Positions 45,601 through 54,516 of a stretch of 64,000 nucleotides of DNA are shown piece after piece. The stretch covers positions 364,001-428,000 of the forward strand of contig WPIO01000076.1 of NCBI GenBank assembly GCA_009760855.2, read 5' to 3'. Below the pieces are notes generated by a model. That model did not search any database. It saw only the letters and a program-made list of their open reading frames with translations, and was not told the DNA's origin. The DNA is from Cristatella mucedo. Lineage: Eukaryota > Bryozoa > Phylactolaemata > Cristatellidae. Each line of letters opens with the position of its first letter. The stretch's first letter is position 1. The position numbers and the translations under genes are program-made.

Positions 45601-47666
45601 CAGCTGCCACGGAAGGCTGCTGCTGCCGCTGCAGCTACTGTCATCGGTGTGCTCACCGCTGTCCCAAGTCGCCACTGCTCAGCCGAGCAGCAACATGCAA
45701 TCTCAGCGCAGGCTCGGCGACGGCACTCAGTGCACCTATGAACTCCATCATGGCCGATTCTTTAGACATGTCACCGAGAGTCTGCCAGATCGAACTGCAA
45801 TAGACAGCAAGCAGCGCATCGCAACGAATCAACATCGACATGCATGCCAAAGGACTGCTTCCGCTGCTCATGGTGGCTAACTGCAAGGATGCCTGGTGCG
45901 AAAAAACTTCAGCCATGCCAGTTGATGGGAGTCGCATTCCTGGCCTCACGCCTCGCTGTGGAAGACAAGCTCAGCACAGGCCTGTGGGGCCTCAGAAAAT
46001 GGGAAGTTGCTTTGATTTACTCACGCGACATCGTCAGTGACATTCTGCGGCAGCCGATCGACAGAGGCGGCGGCGGCAGCAGCAGAAGCTACGGAGACGC
46101 TGTGGCCTTCACATGCCTGCAGGCTCAGAGCAGTCAGCCGGGCAACTATGGCCGAGTCGCTGCTGCTGCTGCTATTGCCGCCCGCAAACTTATCTGCAAG
46201 ATAGCGGGTCGAAGGACAGGCATCATCCTTCAGTCGTAGCAGGCACCTGTTTGCCGGGTAGCGATTAGTAATTACCGCAGCAGCAGCAGCCAGCGATGCC
46301 AAGGAGGAGGAGGAGGAGCGTCTGCTAAGCAGACCCTGAAAAGCTAAGACCCTGACTAAGCTAAGCGGACCCGGAAACTACCTCAAGCGCGGAGGGCGGC
46401 GGGAGATGCTTAGAGATGTGAAGGCAGCTCACTCACGACACGACAGCAGCACCAGCACAAGCCCCCTCGGGACCTAGCTACCCTAGACGCAGTCACGGCT
46501 GCAGCTGGCTTGCCGGTCATACTGTCGGGCTGCATGCTGCCAGATACACAATAATAATAATAATAACAATAATAATAATGCACTTGATAAAGCGCCCTCA
46601 GAGAACTCAATCTCTTTCTAGGCGCTTTATATTTGCTGCAAAGGGAAATGCAATTGAATGGTGAGTAAAATCATGCTTGATAAACAAACAACATGAATAA
46701 CTTGGTTTGGGGTGACATGCACAGGGTCAGCATGCAAATGTGGTTAGTGGCAGCATGCAGTGTCAGCACGCATAAGCACATCAAGGACGTATCACAGGGA
46801 CCCACTAAATGCTGTCCTAAATAGGTTTTTAATTTTTTTTAAATGTGGTCAAGTCAGGAGATGTTCTGACGCAAGTCGGGAGGGAGTTCCAGGCTTTGGG
46901 AGCATACGAACTAAATGCACGGTCTCCAAAGGATTTGAGGTTTGTACGAGGTATAATAAATAAATTGTTGAGGTATGTACGACATCATTCTTGTTGATCA
47001 CTCAACGGACGGCATCAATTACTCGGACTGCGGAATTTACGACCAGCAAGCCTGCGGCCAGCGATGCGACCTTGGCCGCAAGCCTCAGCGCGGCAGCAGC
47101 AGCCAGTTCGTGCCAGCCAGCCAGCCACTCGGGATGCGGCTCCGGGCTGGGAGGACTCGACCGGAGCAGGGAGGCCAGCTCAGCTCCGAGCCAGAGCTGA
47201 ATGCAGGGGCTCCGGGGCCGGCGTCGCACAGAACGAGTCACACCCGAGCGGCGCCGGTTTCCGGCGAGACCATTAAATGCCGCGGACTTAATGGATAGAA
47301 CATCAGAGCGCGGTCTTCAATCGCCATTAGCATGGCCGGCCGAGTTCGGGCGACAAAGCCAGCTAGCGCGTCCGTTGCCGCTTCGTGAGACGGCAGAGCC
47401 ACAGTAGGGCGAGGCCACTATCTGGAGCGCACGTTTCCCAAGGTCGCGCAGACCGGCCTACGTGCTTAGCGGTCAAGCCACCAGGATGGCGATGGGAGGG
47501 ATCGCTTACCTCGGAAGAACTCGGAGGCAAGGTCATACGCCAGCGGTAGGGAGCAGCCCCACGATTCGAGGCATCGCGAGCCGGCGCTGCCCTTCCCTTC
47601 GCCAGCGCCGTCTACCGATAGCCTATCCATTCCGGCGGTAATGGTAGTCTCCTCTGCGGAAGCCAT
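30463..47666 (-). CDS. ACBD3: ACBD3 (GCP60)-like Golgi scaffold, eight-exon gene
   Basis: Exons 47666-47510, 46193-46025, 45794-45657, 44203-44125, 39575-39446, 38995-38859, 35621-35444 and 30683-30463 join with matching phases (1,2,2,0,1,0,1) into 402 codons plus a stop. ACBD3 tethers giantin and recruits PI4KB at the Golgi. The C-terminal GOLD domain (exons 6-8) is strongly conserved: [42 protein letters not shown], an acidic Ser/Asp loop, [14 protein letters not shown] and [20 protein letters not shown]. The N-terminal ACB region is recognisable at [18 protein letters not shown] and [16 protein letters not shown] but not in between. The charged coiled coil and Gln-rich segment of human ACBD3 (528 residues) are missing from this model; a 26-residue Ala-rich exon stands there instead. 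Exon 2 is the least certain, and skipped extra exons remain possible. Confidence 0.88.
30838..31080 (+). repeat. Purine-rich (GA/CAGA)n tract
   Basis: Irregular agagacagaga-type DNA in ACBD3 intron 7, about 155 nt upstream of the last exon in the transcript sense, where it is pyrimidine-rich. Confidence 0.85.
31935..32075 (-). mobile_element. L2-like LINE 3' UTR, minus strand
   Basis: aacctaatctctttctagac, actttacatattctgtaaag and gataacatgcacagg match the reversed 3' UTR of the LINE at 13477-15232. Confidence 0.75.
32140..32238 (+). mobile_element. L2-like LINE 3' tail with (ATT)n
   Basis: ccctttgcagcaaatgtgaa, gcgcctagaaagag and gcgctttatcaagtgc, then ATT repeats. It lies head-on to the minus-strand fragment before it. 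Confidence 0.88.
32858..32930 (-). mobile_element. Nested L2-like 3' tail, minus strand
   Basis: An (ATA)n run then cacttgataaagcaccctca and gaactcaatctctttctag, inserted inside the older plus-strand copy. Confidence 0.8.
33229..33390 (+). repeat. (CT)n / C-rich microsatellite inside an old LINE
   Basis: CT with gtgtct units, then a cctcccc-type stretch. It separates the YADD-containing fragment from the downstream LINE fragment. Confidence 0.9.
33847..33999 (+). mobile_element. SINE family 1
   Basis: Well preserved head (atggctcactaggtaaggtg) and B box (gggttcgaatcctgcggtg); the 3' part is shortened after aaggctcttacg. Confidence 0.88.
35444..35621 (-). CDS. ACBD3: ACBD3 exon 7 (GOLD domain)
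   Basis: Acceptor CCGTAG and donor GTAGGG; phase 0 to 1. It encodes [40 protein letters not shown] and an acidic end. Confidence 0.95.
36077..36320 (-). mobile_element. L2-like LINE 3' end, minus strand
   Basis: agagaactaaatctctttct, tttacatttgctgcaaagg and the 3' UTR words acatgcacagggtcagcatg and gacccactaaatgctg. Located in ACBD3 intron 6. Confidence 0.85.
36937..36957 (+). repeat. Poly-C run
   Basis: About 20 consecutive C residues in ACBD3 intron 6. Confidence 0.9.
37030..38858. other. 5' part of ACBD3 intron 6, no recognised element
   Basis: Contains two G runs (37569-37576 and 37631-37639), an AT-rich stretch at 37790-37880 and a (TG)n at 38469-38493. ORFs here lack recognisable domains. 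Confidence 0.5.
38859..38995 (-). CDS. ACBD3: ACBD3 exon 6 (start of GOLD domain)
   Basis: Acceptor TTTACAG and donor GTGCGT; phase 1 to 0. It encodes [19 protein letters not shown] and [11 protein letters not shown]; the next exon continues VRVPTHKNG exactly where the human protein does. Confidence 0.92.
39446..39575 (-). CDS. ACBD3: ACBD3 probable exon 5 (acidic Ser/Pro linker)
   Basis: Acceptor TTTTGCAG and donor GTGCGT; phase 0 to 1. It encodes [20 protein letters not shown] and [20 protein letters not shown], comparable in character and place to the unstructured stretch before the human GOLD domain. Confidence 0.65.
41590..41720 (+). repeat. 20-bp minisatellite
   Basis: Unit GGAAGGAAATAAAACTATCT repeated about six times. 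Two units carry an extra ATCT (24 bp). Located in ACBD3 intron 4. Confidence 0.95.
41795..41890 (+). mobile_element. Diverged L2-like 3' tail
   Basis: gcagcatgtgcaaagtgctt, agagattcagctatctg and atggtgctatgcaaacg, then ATT and ATC repeats. Confidence 0.65.
42355..42505 (-). mobile_element. SINE family 1, minus strand
   Basis: Reversed signs: a (CATA)n tail, agctgatttagcagcctcct, atcaccaccgcttgcag and ggatcgcccgcttcaggatt. Confidence 0.78.
43246..44013 (+). mobile_element. L2-like LINE, 5'-truncated, very similar to the 13477-15232 copy
   Basis: Starts at cataacattgctaaaattc and runs through the reverse-transcriptase C terminus ([38 protein letters not shown]) to an intact stop at 43778, then the full 3' UTR and an ATT tail. 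Few differences from the 13.5-15.2 kb copy, suggesting recent activity. It lies in ACBD3 intron 4, opposite to the gene, about 110 bp beyond exon 4. Confidence 0.92.
44125..44203 (-). CDS. ACBD3: ACBD3 probable exon 4 (Ala-rich linker)
   Basis: A strong acceptor (T-rich tract then ATGCAG) and consensus donor GTGAGT; phase 2 to 0, fitting both neighbours. It encodes a short run of nine Ala flanked by HGSTES and [11 protein letters not shown]. The plus strand reads this as (CAG)n. Confidence 0.6.
44508..44544. repeat. Perfect short palindrome
   Basis: gcatgacgagctcatg is followed after about three bases by its exact reverse complement. A second short palindrome (ccgaggcag / ctgcctcgg) lies just before it at about 44468-44489. 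Confidence 0.85.
45657..45794 (-). CDS. ACBD3: ACBD3 exon 3 (end of ACB domain)
   Basis: Acceptor TATTGCAG; encodes [20 protein letters not shown], the conserved C-terminal ACB helix. Donor GTGAGC at 45656; an earlier weak donor (GTGCAC, after ATAG) is an alternative. Phase 2 to 2. Confidence 0.8.
46025..46193 (-). CDS. ACBD3: ACBD3 probable exon 2 (divergent ACB core)
   Basis: Acceptor ATCTTGCAG and consensus donor GTGAGT; phase 1 to 2, fitting exons 1 and 3. It encodes [32 protein letters not shown] and Ala/Ser-rich residues. Spacing suits the ACB core (human LVALHKQV versus LTALSLQA) but sequence similarity is low. Confidence 0.55.
46548..46965 (-). mobile_element. L2-like LINE 3' end, minus strand
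   Basis: An (ATA)n run, cacttgataaagcgccctca, the 3' UTR and the last part of the reverse transcriptase (gaggtttgtacgaggtat). Located in ACBD3 intron 1. Confidence 0.9.
47510..47666 (-). CDS. ACBD3: ACBD3 exon 1 (start codon)
   Basis: [18 protein letters not shown] leads into [19 protein letters not shown], which aligns with the opening helix of the ACBD3 acyl-CoA-binding domain. Donor GTAAGC; phase 1. Confidence 0.85.
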
Positions 47667-47926
47667 GATGCGTCTTAGCCGAGTGCAGAAGACGACTGGT
47701 GTACAGCAGCGCTCAGTGCGGAAGCTGATTTATCTCCCCCTTGTCGGGCAAGGCAGGTGCCACCAGGCTGTGGCCGGTACGTACGGTGTGTGTGAGCTGC
47801 AACGTCTACCGCTCCGAGCCATCTATTGTAGCGAAGACCAGGCATAGGCGTCTCTTGGGGATGGATCGCTCTTTGATCGCAACGAATGCGTCAAAAAGGG
47901 AACTAACGAACGTGAACGGGAAAAAG

Positions 47927-47959
47927 TAACTCGCATCCGCCTGCGGCGGATGCGAGTTA
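47927..47959. repeat. Perfect 15-bp hairpin
   Basis: taactcgcatccgcc and its exact reverse complement flank a three-base loop (tgc), about 260 bp upstream of the ACBD3 start codon. Confidence 0.92.
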
Positions 47960-48125
47960 GGAGGTGCCCAGCCCGTGATTGACGTGCCCCAGACTACCGC
48001 TCGCTCGCCTCGACGCTGGGTTCTGCTGGCGGGCGATTGCTGAGTAAAAGCCAGGCGACCGTTTGTGCAGCGCTACTCCAAGTACGGTGCAATGCGTGAC
48101 CGCGAAGCACCGGGGCCTCAGTGTT

Positions 48126-48199
48126 AGCTTCAGGTATTCCCTCGCTCTTCAACCATTGCACCAGCTTTAGGTATTCCCTCGCTCTTAAACCATTGCACC
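48126..48199 (+). repeat. 37-bp tandem duplication
   Basis: Two copies, 48126-48162 and 48163-48199, differing at two positions (cttcagg/ctttagg and cttcaac/cttaaac). Confidence 0.93.
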
Positions 48200-48613
48200 C
48201 GGCAGCCGTTCCCAATCTTGAATGCGGCAAACGGTCTCGGCCGCGCCTCTGCTACTTCAGCTGCGTAGACCTACGTTGTAAATTACTTTCTCTCTGGTTG
48301 AATGCTGAAGTCGTACAGGTTGCAATGCACAAGTGAGATCGCTGCTGCGGGTTTTTCAAAGGCCGGGCCGATTCCATCCACTCAAAGCGGCTAAGATTGC
48401 ACGGCTAAAGGAAAGCCAAATCGAATTCTGGCGATGCCATGGTTGCTATCGATTTCGCATCGAGCGAGCGAGTGATCCGCTGTACGGCCTGCCCTTATGC
48501 CCGTTTACCTTCTTTTATAATGAGAAGAGGAAGAATAGGAATACGTCGTCTGCATAGAGCCCTGAGAGAACTTAATTTCTGTCCGTTCGCTGTTCAACTG
48601 GCTGCAACTATCA

Positions 48614-49068
48614 TAATAATAATAAATTTGTACAGCGCCACCAGAGAACTGAATCCCTTTCTACAAACTTTACAGATGCTGCATAGAAAGTATTACCAAA
48701 TGATTGGTGGTAACATCTGCAAGCAGCAGGCAAGGAATCAACACCTAAGGATTAGTGACATGCACGGTATCGAGCACGCTAAACTAATTAGGTATCATTC
48801 TTAGGCCAACGCGCTAAAGCAAGCAGGAATTCATTCATGGCCACCGGCTAGTAAGACCTCGGGCAAGTAATATGTACTGACTGATGCACAGGTACGCACG
48901 CGAAAAGCACACCGGTACGAAGAAAACCAGGCAAATTCACTGATATTAAGGAACAGCTGACATGAACAGATGTCTCAGCCTTTATTGGAGAGAGACCGCA
49001 GCCGGAAGTGAGCTCCAGGTTTTCGGTGCTTACAAGCCGAGGGGTCTATCACCAAAAGATTTCGAAGC
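48614..49068 (-). mobile_element. Old L2-like LINE 3' end, minus strand
   Basis: taataataaatttgtacagc, ccagagaactgaatcccttt, then a decayed 3' UTR to gagctccaggttttcggtgc and tcaccaaaagatttcgaagc. Confidence 0.7.
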
Positions 49069-49069
49069 T

Positions 49070-49264
49070 GATAATAATAATAATAATAATAATAATTCAC
49101 TTGATAAAGCGCCCTCAGAGAACCTAATCTCTCTCTAGGCGCTTTACATTTGCTGCAAAGTGAAATGCAATTGAATGGTAATTAAAATCATGCTTAAAAA
49201 CAAACAAAATGAATAATATGGTTAGGGGTGACATGCACAGGGTCAGCATGCAAATGTGGTTAGT

Positions 49265-49266
<2 letters not shown>
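49070..49266 (-). mobile_element. L2-like LINE 3' tail, minus strand
   Basis: An (ATA)n run, tcacttgataaagcgccctc, then the 3' UTR, cut at gtggttagtgg where a (TA)n tract begins. It lies directly next to the older copy at 48614-49068. Confidence 0.88.
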
Positions 49267-49303
<37 letters not shown>

Positions 49304-49325
49304 TTATTTATTTATTTATATTTAT
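49266..49325 (+). repeat. (TA)n and (TTTA)n microsatellite
   Basis: TA repeats followed by tttatttatttattta units. Confidence 0.95.
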
Positions 49326-49400
49326 ATTATTCATTATGTACAGCACCCTTAGAGAATGTAATATTTATTCAGGCGCTTCACATCTAGTACCAAGGACGGC
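49326..49400 (-). mobile_element. SINE family 2 tail, minus strand
   Basis: gtacagcacccttagagaat and tattcaggcgcttcacatc are the reversed form of the tail at 28018-28070 (tgaagcgcctgaata). Confidence 0.55.
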
Positions 49401-50149
49401 AGGATGACTAATTATGAGGCGGGCGGTTCGAGCTCACGCTGGAGGACCGGTAAGGTCGGATGCGTAGCTTTGGTGAAATCTTGAAATAGTTTCGAAGCTA
49501 GGGAGCCAGAGAAGCTCGGACGGAAGTGATGCGCCGTGGCAGCTATGCCATTGACGTCAGACCGGTCGAGCCGCTGAGTTGTGCACCAGTTGCATACGAT
49601 CGAAGTCCGGAATGAAACTCAATATCCTGGACTCGACGCCACAACGCGCGAAACACATCGCTCTTTGCCCTACTCTATTGCCCGGCATCCTCTTTAATCC
49701 CTCTTTAATCCCTCTTTAATCCCTCTTTACCCACGCTATCCCCACGTATCCTCCTTTGTCAAGATTCGATGGCGTTGACGAGAAGCATATACCGGGTCTG
49801 ACTACGGCGAGTACCAAATCGCGCCCAGCCACATTAGATCTGAAAGGCTGCATTCAATTGCCTTGGAGACGCCGCTGCTGCTGTAGCTTCAAATATTCGA
49901 TAGCGCCAGACGTTGCCGCCTGACGGTTCCACTGCTCCTTTCCGCTTAGCCTGTCGCACTTTCCCTTAGCTACTCGCCCTCGCTTGGGAGGCTGCGCTGG
50001 CACCATGCCAATCCTGCCGTCGGCTTTCGACCCGATCCCACATTTGCACCCACTTTAATAATTCATATTCTCGGTCGACTACATCTCGACAGCACTACAC
50101 CGGCGGGCAGAGCCTACGGAGAATAGCCTACGGCTTCCGCTTTGCTTCA
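49401..50149. other. No recognised gene
   Basis: Only the 11-bp minisatellite at 49689-49729 stands out. Confidence 0.5.
49689..49729 (+). repeat. 11-bp minisatellite
   Basis: Unit CCTCTTTAATC in 3.7 exact copies. Confidence 0.95.
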
Positions 50150-50242
50150 AAGCTCCCTTTGCAGCAAATGTAAAGCGCCTAGAAAGAGATTGAGTTCTCT
50201 GAGGGTGCTTTATCAAGTGCATTATTATTATTGCTATTATAA
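50150..50242 (+). mobile_element. L2-like LINE 3' tail
   Basis: ccctttgcagcaaatgtaaa, gagattgagttctctgagg and gctttatcaagtgc, then ATT. Confidence 0.88.
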
Positions 50243-50732
50243 AGGGAAAGAGGTGGACCTAAGCCCCGAAGCCTCGGAATGTCCCAGCAGCCCCCTCCCC
50301 CTCTGCAACAGCAGCCGGCACAGCTACGCGGCAGTCGAGCGTCTCGCTCATTTTCGGGACCGGGGCGACGCAGCGGTTGCTGCTGGGGACTTAGGGGGCG
50401 CACCGGTTCTCCCGGAGAAGAGGGGGTCGGATTGAGGACTTTCGGTCTACAGCCCGCCAACGGCTACGTGCGTACGCACGTAGTTTTCGCTAACGGCGCT
50501 CAGCTACACCGAATGCACGATTGGAAACTCTTACCTTCACGCAAGCGTAGCCTGCGGTTGCATCTGCTTGCAGTTTTTACGCGCCACTCTCCCGGAACAA
50601 CTTCAACTCAAAGGTGCAGGACAGAAGGCGCTCTCGCGAGCCGCCGGGCCGCCGCTCGTCGTACGCCGTCGCGTGCCGGCGCTAAGACGCCGCTGTGCCG
50701 CCACGCAGGGTTCTGGCGCCTTAGCCCAAAGG

Positions 50733-50828
50733 GGTGAGGCGCTCGCTCTACACGACCCTGCAGTGGTCGAGGGTCGAGAGTCATCCTGCAGTGGGCGATC
50801 CTTTATTGCTGACTACAAGTGGCAGCGG
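50733..50828 (+). mobile_element. SINE family 1, older fragment
   Basis: gtgaggcgctcgctctacac, catcctgcagtgggcgatcc and tttattgctgactacaagtg; its 3' part is interrupted by the next SINE. Confidence 0.65.
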
Positions 50829-51037
50829 CTTTTACTATAACTTACTAGGTAAGGTGGTTGCTTTTCACGACCTCGGCCCTGAGGTCGTGAGTTCGAATCC
50901 TGCGGTGGGCGATCCTGTATCGCCGCTGCAAGCGGTGGTGATAGCCGTCAAGGCTCTTCTGTCGCTATACAAAAAGAGGCTGTTTAATCAGCTTGTATTT
51001 ATTATTTATTTATTTATTTTAACTTTTACTATAACTT
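50829..51037 (+). mobile_element. SINE family 1 with 15-bp target-site duplication
   Basis: A full-length copy is flanked by exact direct repeats CTTTTACTATAACTT at 50829-50843 and 51023-51037. The left part of the head (before actaggtaagg) is missing, so the element is slightly 5'-truncated. Tail is TATTTATT-type. Confidence 0.93.
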
Positions 51038-51329
51038 TTATAACGGGTGCCGCGAGTCAAAGCAAGTATTTCACATTAAACAGTGCCTATCTCTAGTCAC
51101 TTGACGAACTATCAAGAATTATCAAGAATTATTAATAATTTAATTATCTCCCGCCGACATTCGATATTTGCGCCGATGGCGCCGCGCCGCTAGCAGCTCG
51201 CTGCTCTCTCCTCAGGTCCTTGATGTTCAACGGATCGACCGGTTCGGTCAGCCCTCAAGGTCAAGGTAAGTTCCTCGAGGTGGTGGCCGGTGGCCTTTTG
51301 GCTCATGGCGACGCTTGTGCTACGAAAGT

Positions 51330-52785
51330 CTTTAGCGCGGCATTTGCAAGCTCACGATTGACGAGCCGAGCTGCAGAGTTTTGCATCAGCTGTAAGCGCC
51401 CGATTGCACAGGCCGACAGTCCAGCAAACAGTGAGTTGCCGAAGTCGAGACGGGATGTCACAAATGCTTGGACCAATTTAGAGGTAACGCCCCTGTCTAA
51501 GCAAGCCCGAATATTAGCAATGCTATGAAGCTGGAAGTAGGAAGGCTTGACTGTGGAGCTGATGTGGTCGTCTAATGAAAGGTCACTTTGGAAGAGGACA
51601 GCTAGATTTCGTGCAGATTCAACAGGAAATATGCCGGCAGAGCCCATTTCTAGCGTTAGTTTTTCAATTTCTGAATCACACTTGGTTTACCCATCACTTT
51701 TAAGTTGATTTTATCATCATTCAATTTTAAAATCTTTACTTTCATCTATATGGGGATATCGTCAATACATAGAGGAAGGGAACTGAGAGAACTCGACGTG
51801 CTGGAAGGCTGTGAGGGATCAAAGTAAAGTTGCAACTGAGTGTCGTCTGCTTAAAAGTGAAAACCTAGGTTGTGTCTGGTAATCCCATTGGCAAGAGGGA
51901 GAGTATGCACCGGGAAAGGAATAGGATCAAACACAGTCAAGTCTGAATTCCTTAGAAGGTTATTATACACCCGAAGCAAAGCCGACTCTAGGTGGAGCAA
52001 TTAGCTCTAAAACCAGACTGGAACGTACATCCTCTGCAGCAATTGTAAAGCGCCTAGAACGAGAGCTCTTCTCTGAGGGCGCTTTATCAAATGTATTATT
52101 ATTACTATTACTACCCATGTGTGAAGTTTTAATATATGAGTCCAGCTGGTCTGCCACGACTCATTCAAGTGTCTTTGAGTGGAACGGTAGAAGGGAAATT
52201 GGGCGGAAGTTGCTCAAGTTCTCTTGGTCTACTTTTGCTTTCTTGAGCATTGGCTTGACTGCAGCCTTTTGAAAAGTGCTAGAGCGTGACCTAGGATTAT
52301 TAACCTATTTATGAAGTTAGTTATGCATGGTAGCAGCAGATCTGTGCATCGTGGAAGCAGGGCTGTGGAAATAGGGTCAAGAGGACTAGTTTTCTTCTTT
52401 GATTTGGATTGGAACTTCAGGATCAGTTCGCTCTCGACCCCCTTGAATTTAGACATTGAGATGCTGCCTGAAATTGAGGGACAACGTTCCAGAGGGAATG
52501 CTGGCATCCTTGGGGTCGACTCCCTGATCGTGTCTATCTTGCTGACAAAGAAGGTGAAGAAGCGGTCAGCTAGATCATCATGAGGATCGCGAGGTGAAGG
52601 ACGAACTGACTGACTGACTGACGATGAGAGAGCGGCACGAAAAGCTCTCAGGGCAGCGGTCGCCGCAGTGCAGTCGCGTCGTTGTCGTACCAACTCTATG
52701 ATGAAACGCTCATATTTACAGCTGGTAAATACCGGCAAGTGCGATCGCTGGTAGTGCCGAATGGTGAGCGTGCAGCTCATTCCTG
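51330..52785 (-). mobile_element. L2-like LINE, minus strand, long but broken
   Basis: Contains the segment before the reverse transcriptase (FFTFFVSKIDTIRE), SPLDPISTALLPRCTDLLL, an interrupted core, and SARNLAVLFQSDLSLDDHIS onward to about SAARLVNREL. A nested reversed-sense tail splits it at 52028-52110 and the 3' UTR is missing. Its 5' end abuts the satellite patch at 52786. Confidence 0.88.
52028..52110 (+). mobile_element. L2-like 3' tail nested in the minus-strand LINE
   Basis: tgcagcaattgtaaagcgcc, ttctctgagggcgctttatc and ATT repeats, inserted within a segment continuous in the host copy (acttcacacatgg / ttccagtctgg in reverse). Confidence 0.85.
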
Positions 52786-53320
52786 CGACCCATCGCAATC
52801 CACTCTTAATTAAGCGAAAATGTACCGGAACTTGCCGCGCGAAGCTCGAATTTCAAGTGGAGGTAGCAGTACGGCGCGTAGCCATTTAAATGTACGCACC
52901 AAATTTCGAGCCAAAAGTGCGCTCGCGCGCTCTCGTGCCAACGGGCAGCTAAGATCCGGGTCCCAATAGAAACCTACCTCAATCCACTTGAATCCACAGC
53001 AAATCCGCGGGAAATCGGCGGCGCTAAGCTCCACTTTGGATTGCCTGATAAACAGCAATATTTTTCGGGTGTACCTGGAAACATTTCGCGGCACTCCTAC
53101 AATCCACTGCAATCGACTGCAGCATCTCGGAGCAATACCGCTATTCACAGCCAGGGCTGCTACAGTCTCTCCCAGCTCTCGCCGTGGCCCCGATATGTGC
53201 CGGCGACCCAGGCCCGTGCCCGCATCCATCCACCCCCCCCCCGCTCTAGTTGCCCGGGCAAATGTCGTCCCCCGCACCCTACGCTCCATCGCCGCTTGTA
53301 TTTAACCTTTCCGTCTCGTT
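52786..53320. repeat. Second patch of the ~170 bp satellite
   Basis: catcgcaatccactctt, aatccacttgaatccacagc, caatccactgcaatcgactg and cagcatctcggagcaatacc repeat the reversed core of the 10.6-13.5 kb array. A C run lies at 53233-53241. Confidence 0.65.
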
Positions 53321-53729
53321 GAGTAAGCACGTGCCTCTCTGAAGCCCGAACCACAAATGGACAAAATCTGGGATGCACGCCAGGGGGGACCGTTCAGCGA
53401 CAGCAGTGGAAGCCCGGAGCCCTGCCTCAATTAATCCGTCAACGCAAATCTCGTCGCTGAAGTCAAGCGTTGCATAGTTAAAGCGGTCAGCCCTTTAAAG
53501 CGCCCAAAATCCGGCATGCCCTTCGCGATCCACGCAAGAGCCAAGACTTCAGCGTAATGCCGACGCCTCGATCTGGAAGCGGAAGCGAGACGCACGAGGT
53601 CGGAGACTTTCCTTTGAAACCTGGTAAGGGGCAAGCTTTTTAGTCCGTCTGAGAAATTCTCATCCTAAGTCCTATCGATACGTTACCTGTTCAATGTAGC
53701 TTTGAGCTACCTTGCCCCCGGGTCTTAGC

Positions 53730-53915
53730 CAAGGGGCTCAAGGTAGCTCGCTCTTCACGGTCCGCAGGTCGTGGGATTGCGTCCGGCCAGGCTGGCAATC
53801 CTGTATTGACACTGCGAGCGGTAGTTACAGCCGCGACGGAAGAGCCGTCGCGGCTATAATATTTTTCTATTTATATGTTTATTTATTTATTTATTTTTCT
53901 ATCTATAACTTGTTT
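53730..53915 (+). mobile_element. SINE family 1, diverged
   Basis: ccaaggggctcaaggtagct, aggtcgtgggattgcgtcc, ggcaatcctgtattgacact and a (TTTA)n tail. The inner part holds a short hairpin (gccgcgacgg / ccgtcgcggc). Confidence 0.7.
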
Positions 53916-54329
53916 CTATTTATATAACCTTTGTCTCTTGCAAGAATCTTTACTGCCTTCAGCGCCATGCCGTAGGCGCACTCTCGGAAGCATCTTCTCG
54001 ACGAAATTAGAATAGAAAGAGATTCCTAAGACTTTTTGGCGAGCCTTTGGGAGCGCGGCGAAGTTGAGCAGCAGCTCAGCTACCCTCTTGAACGTGTGTG
54101 AAAATAGTTACCCATTTAGCCTCTCCAAAAATAATGTTCTCTTTAGAAAAAATTGTGGCCGCTTTGGAAATCAAGAGTGAACGTGCGCACAGAGGTTTCC
54201 GAAGAGGCACATTGAATCAGCGACACAAAGAACCCCTTTAAAAGCCGCTATGTAATACTCAACAACCATGTATTAGCTCACCTCCTCGGAGTCTTAGTGG
54301 GCCACGCTGGAGGAATGGTGAATTGGTGA

Positions 54330-54516
54330 GCCGCGATGGCACACTAGGTAAGGCGGATGCTTTCACGACGTCGGTCCCGAGGTCGTGGGTTCGATTCCTG
54401 CGGTGGGCGATCCTTTATCGCCACTGCAAGCGGTGGTGGTAGCCGTAAAGGCTCTTCTGTCGCAATACAAAAAGAGGCTGTTTAATCAGCTATTATTTAT
54501 TAATTTATTTAGGAAT
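54330..54516 (+). mobile_element. SINE family 1, well preserved
   Basis: ccgcgatggcacactaggta, B box gggttcgattcctgcgg, aaaaagaggctgtttaatca and a TTATT tail. Confidence 0.92.

Larger units (their letters stand above)
47667..48613. other. Upstream flank of ACBD3
   Basis: Probable promoter and 5' UTR side of ACBD3; no TATA box or other motif assigned. It holds a 15-bp hairpin and a 37-bp tandem duplication. Confidence 0.5.
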
